DNA from: Oligoflexia bacterium
GTDB taxonomy: Bacteria; Bdellovibrionota; UBA1018
DNA length: 7,304 nt
Assembly: GCA_903928955.1 (NCBI GenBank)
Contig: CAIYTD010000104.1
Coordinates: 1 to 7,304 of the forward strand
Direction of reading: 5' to 3'
The notes beneath the pieces were generated by a model. The model was not told where the DNA came from. It did no database searches and worked only from the letters and a program-made list of their open reading frames with translations. This document shows, in pieces, positions 4,995 through 7,304 of this stretch (within the stretch, counting starts at the first letter, position 1; each line of letters opens with the position of its first letter). The translations under genes and the position numbers were made by a program.

Positions 4995-6770
4995 ATGATT
5001 TTGCGTTCATTTATTTCTATTCATTTATTTTTATTTCTATTGATTCCATCTGCCTATGCAGTTGAAGATTGGTGTACAGCAGGTATTGAAAATCCACCTT
5101 GCAATGGTGTTGATGGAAGATGTACGAGAAATCTAGATGGCAGTCATGGAGGGTTTGTCGCTTCAACAGCAATGGTTGAGTCAGTGATGATTGGTAGTGT
5201 GAGTTACAATAAACCTCACATTGGGTTAAATGCAAGTATTTGTGAAAATGCTAAGATTAGTGAAAATGCCAAGGTCTATGGAAATGCTCAGATCTATGGA
5301 GATGCCGAGATTTATGGAAATGCGCAAGTCTATGGAAATGCGATCGTTTATGAAGATGCTGTTATCCATCAAAATGCTGGTGTCTATGAAGATAGTGTTG
5401 TCAGCGGAAATGCCCGTGTCTATGGAAATGCCCAGGTTACTGGAAATGCGCAGGTTACTGGAAATGCGCAGGTCTATGGAGATGCTGAAATTTATGGAGC
5501 TGCTTGGGTTACTGAAAATGCCCAGATTACTGGAAGCGCTCAAATCAATGAAAATACCCAGATTTCTGGAACTGCTTGGGTCACTGAAAATGCTCAGATT
5601 ACCGGATGTGCCCAGATCATTGAAAATGCTCGCGTCTTAGGAGATTCTGTTGTCTATGGAAATGCTGAGGTCTCAGGAAATGCCCGTGTCTATGGAAATG
5701 CTCAGGTCTCAGGAAATGTTGAGATTACTGGAGATGCCCAGGTAGCTGGAAATGCTCGGGTCACTGGAAATGTCGAGATTTGGGGAGATGTTGAGATCGC
5801 TGGAGACGCCTGGGTCTCAGAAAACGCCGAGATTACTGAAAATGCCCAAATCTTTGGAGCTGCTCGGGTCTCAGGAAATGCGCAAGTCTATGGAAATGCC
5901 CGTATCTATGGAAGCGCCCAGGTATTAGTAAATGCACAAATAAATACAGGAGATATTATCGAGGGTGTTCATATAGGCGGTGAATATGAAATGGATTTTA
6001 GCTATACGGCATTTGCTCATCCTGCATTTGCCCCTTATGCTGATTCCGAAGCCTGGGAGTTGCAGAACGAATGGAATAAAAGAATATCTGATCTATTCGA
6101 TCGATGGAGTGATACTTGTGGAAATGATTCTATTTCTACCTTTCCACCAGCTCAGGTAAAAAAATATGTAATTAGAGATTTTGCATTGGCAGAACGAATG
6201 CATTGTGCTGTAGGTACAGAATTCGATGAATCTGCAATTATGGCACACGAAGCTCTTGATGATATTTGTGAAGCTCTCAGAGTAACTGTCGCTGAATCTC
6301 AGCCTGTTAAAATTGAAATTCAAGAGGCTGGAATGAATCCTGCTTTTAATTCAAGACTAGTACCTGAACTTCAGCAGGAGTACATGGATCATTTGAAGTC
6401 TATAATTATAGGGGAAATTGAAAAATTAAATCATGAAAAAGGACAAGTCACTTTGATGAATGAGAAAAAATATTTTTTAAATCGTTTAGGATTTGAGTAT
6501 AGCGGTTACTTATTTCTTCATCAACATCCTCGAGATCAAAATGAGTTCGGGGAGTTATTGAAGCAAATTGCGAATAACAATGAAGCACAATTCATAAAGC
6601 ATCTCATTCGTTTAGCTACCACATTTAATTCTAATCATGCTCAGGCAAAAGCTGGATTCATTGATGTGATGACTCATTTATTTGTAACTAAAAAATTTCC
6701 ATCTGATGGTATAAAACTGACTTATGCACACTTTATTCTTCGTTGTGGACAAATTACATCGGAAACTTAG
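4995..6770 (+). CDS. Exported hexapeptide-repeat (left-handed beta-helix) protein with orphan C-terminal domain
   Basis: A 591-residue protein of unknown function. Residues 1-22 form a Sec signal peptide (hydrophobic core FISIHLFLFLLI, cleavage likely after AYA), so the protein should reach the periplasm, outer membrane or exterior. Residues 23-78 form a short head with Cys at 27, 36 and 43. Residues 79-318 are 40 consecutive hexads without a break, consensus N-A-x-[V/I]-x-[G/E]. Position 4 is Val or Ile in all 40, and position 1 is Asn or Asp in 34. This is the pattern of hexapeptide left-handed beta-helices, and of YdcK-like proteins in particular, here about 13 triangular coils. No acetyltransferase loop or catalytic His is seen, so a structural or binding role is likelier than an enzyme. 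Residues 319-591 form a mostly helical-looking tail with Cys at 375, 404, 425 and 584, which I do not recognise. It has its own promoter and Shine-Dalgarno and ends 2 bp from a convergent exported-protein gene. The coding region and function of the tail are inference. Confidence 0.85.
   Translation: MILRSFISIHLFLFLLIPSAYAVEDWCTAGIENPPCNGVDGRCTRNLDGSHGGFVASTAMVESVMIGSVSYNKPHIGLNASICENAKISENAKVYGNAQIYGDAEIYGNAQVYGNAIVYEDAVIHQNAGVYEDSVVSGNARVYGNAQVTGNAQVTGNAQVYGDAEIYGAAWVTENAQITGSAQINENTQISGTAWVTENAQITGCAQIIENARVLGDSVVYGNAEVSGNARVYGNAQVSGNVEITGDAQVAGNARVTGNVEIWGDVEIAGDAWVSENAEITENAQIFGAARVSGNAQVYGNARIYGSAQVLVNAQINTGDIIEGVHIGGEYEMDFSYTAFAHPAFAPYADSEAWELQNEWNKRISDLFDRWSDTCGNDSISTFPPAQVKKYVIRDFALAERMHCAVGTEFDESAIMAHEALDDICEALRVTVAESQPVKIEIQEAGMNPAFNSRLVPELQQEYMDHLKSIIIGEIEKLNHEKGQVTLMNEKKYFLNRLGFEYSGYLFLHQHPRDQNEFGELLKQIANNNEAQFIKHLIRLATTFNSNHAQAKAGFIDVMTHLFVTKKFPSDGIKLTYAHFILRCGQITSET
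5229..5948 (+). repeat. In-frame array of 40 diverged 18-bp units encoding the beta-helix
   Basis: The array is 720 bp of 18-bp units, each encoding one hexapeptide; a common unit is close to GGAAATGCCCAGGTCTAT. Units vary mainly at codon third positions and at hexad positions 3 and 5. Higher-order duplication is visible: hexads 16-18 (AAWVTE-NAQITG-SAQINE) recur almost unchanged as hexads 20-22, a 72-bp shift. A 26-nt stretch at 5406-5431 recurs exactly at 5676-5701, 270 bp or 15 hexads (five coils) later. These suggest growth by unequal exchange or slippage. Because the period is a multiple of three, other frames also stay open by chance. Confidence 0.95.
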
Positions 6771-6772
6771 AA

Positions 6773-7270
6773 TTAAGGTAGAGTGAATTCAACAAAAGAT
6801 CCGCTACGATTAAACCATCCTTTAAACGCCCAGTTGATATAGCCTCCGTCGCCTTGGTTTTTAAAACTTCCTTTTTCAAAGACCCAGACTTCATAGACAA
6901 TATCTTCATAAGTGACTTGGGTGTGAAATTGGATTCCTTCAAAATGTTCTTCGTAATGTTGATTTTTATTAAAAACCATTACGTTATAAATTTGTCCAGC
7001 TTGATAGAATGCAGATTCCATTACGTTTTTTACGAATCCTGATCGGTTAGTGTTCATTTTAATTGCTCGATCAATTGCTTGTGAGAAACGAAGTACATCA
7101 ATAGTTGCATGAGAGTCATCATTAAAGTGAATTCCATTTGTTAAACTATCCAATCCATTAAGTTGAGTTTTTTCTGCTTTAGATGAGGAAGAACAGATTA
7201 AGCAAAATGAAAAAATGATCCCAATAAAAAATTTTTCATTTAACAATTTAATTAATTTAATAGTTTTCAT
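6773..7270 (-). CDS. Small exported protein of unknown function with GDGGYINWAFKG stretch
   Basis: 165 residues; I do not recognise the family. The N-terminus is a Sec signal peptide: positive region MKTIKLIKLLNEK, hydrophobic core FFIGIIFSFCLIC, and a likely cleavage after SKA at 32. The Cys residues at 23 and 26 are not preceded by a proper lipobox, so a lipoprotein is less likely. The mature part of about 133 residues lacks Cys. Its C-terminal half looks beta-rich (IYNVMVF, IQFHTQVTYEDIVYEVWVFEKG), followed by GDGGYINWAFKGWF (140-153), a Gly/aromatic-rich stretch that looks conserved, and ends FVEFTLP. The start is supported by a Shine-Dalgarno 6 nt upstream. The gene converges on the beta-helix protein gene with 2 bp between stop codons and no hairpin, so antisense overlap of the transcripts is likely. 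Shared export could mean shared biology, but that is inference. Confidence 0.75.
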   Translation of the reverse strand: MKTIKLIKLLNEKFFIGIIFSFCLICSSSSKAEKTQLNGLDSLTNGIHFNDDSHATIDVLRFSQAIDRAIKMNTNRSGFVKNVMESAFYQAGQIYNVMVFNKNQHYEEHFEGIQFHTQVTYEDIVYEVWVFEKGSFKNQGDGGYINWAFKGWFNRSGSFVEFTLP

Positions 7271-7276
7271 ATTTTA

Positions 7277-7282
7277 TTCCTT
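7277..7282 (-). promoter_or_regulatory. Shine-Dalgarno of the small exported protein gene
   Basis: The complement reads AAGGAA, 6 nt before the ATG at 7270, which decides the start. Beyond it, the window ends in almost pure AT (7283-7304), including the 14-bp palindrome TTAATTTAAATTAA at 7284-7297. This may be part of the promoter, but too little sequence remains to assign -10 and -35 boxes. Confidence 0.65.
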
Positions 7283-7304
7283 TTTAATTTAAATTAATTA
7301 ATAC

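Noticed and set aside
5226..5543. Open frame of 105 codons on the minus strand across the repeat array (Ser/Ile-rich)
   Set aside because: Same periodicity artefact. It is antisense to the well-supported beta-helix gene and lacks its own signals.
5230..5640. Open frame of 136 codons in the +1 shifted frame across the repeat array, giving a Met/Arg/Leu-rich peptide
   Set aside because: The 18-bp period keeps all frames in register, so a frame without a stop in one unit stays open through most units. There is no Shine-Dalgarno, and the peptide has no credible composition.
5229..5948. Possible CRISPR array or non-coding tandem repeat
   Set aside because: Units are 18 bp, contiguous without spacers, diverged mainly at third codon positions, and encode a clean hexapeptide pattern. 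This is a protein repeat.
5229..5948. Hexapeptide acyltransferase (LpxA or serine acetyltransferase type)
   Set aside because: There is no loop insertion, no catalytic His in the coil region, and a signal peptide is present. The repeat type fits a structural helix better.
6240..6770. Resemblance of the C-terminal tail (DDICEALRV) to a secreted NEL-type E3 ligase domain
   Set aside because: NEL enzymes need a C-x-D catalytic motif, absent here (C-E-A). Sec export with several Cys also does not fit an injected effector. The similarity is too weak to claim.
7195..7204. Lipoprotein lipobox at the Cys pair (C23/C26) of the small exported protein
   Set aside because: The residues before the Cys are Phe or Ile instead of Gly/Ala/Ser, and a good signal peptidase I site (SKA) follows.

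Overview
The window looks like chromosomal DNA from a Gram-negative bacterium of moderately low GC content. The evidence is Sec-type signal peptides, an LpxH-like metallophosphoesterase, and a housekeeping set that includes lipoate, folate and Fe-S genes. I cannot place the organism firmly. The ferredoxin and the gene grouping loosely recall Bdellovibrionota or other environmental Gram-negative lineages, but that is an impression and not a result.

Positions 1-3350 are a compact housekeeping block. It holds the 3' half of a dihydrolipoamide dehydrogenase gene (lpdA, cut by the window edge) and lipB, translationally coupled to it through an ATGA overlap. folE (GTP cyclohydrolase I) lies on the opposite strand and its 3' end overlaps that of lipB by 29 bp. 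A Mrp/ApbC-family Fe-S carrier ATPase is transcribed divergently from folE. A perfect 12-bp-stem hairpin separates mrp from a convergent single-cluster ferredoxin gene (3348-3587, minus). A metallophosphoesterase with a hydrophobic internal segment (3651-4772) diverges from the ferredoxin. lpdA and lipB share the lipoate/2-oxoacid dehydrogenase theme. Mrp and the ferredoxin share the Fe-S theme, and lipoate synthesis itself depends on an Fe-S enzyme (LipA, not in this window).

Positions 4773-7304 look different: AT-rich spacers and two exported proteins without recognisable function. The first (4995-6770) has a signal peptide, a short Cys-containing head, 40 uninterrupted hexapeptide repeats of the N-A-x-[V/I]-x-[G/E] type that should fold as a long left-handed beta-helix, and a roughly 270-residue tail of unknown family. 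It has a good sigma70-like promoter and a clear Shine-Dalgarno. The second (6773-7270, minus) is a small exported protein with a conserved-looking GDGGYINWAFKG stretch. Its gene ends 2 bp from the end of the first. This convergent pair is the most novel-looking part of the window. No rRNA, tRNA, CRISPR array, insertion sequence or phage gene was recognised.
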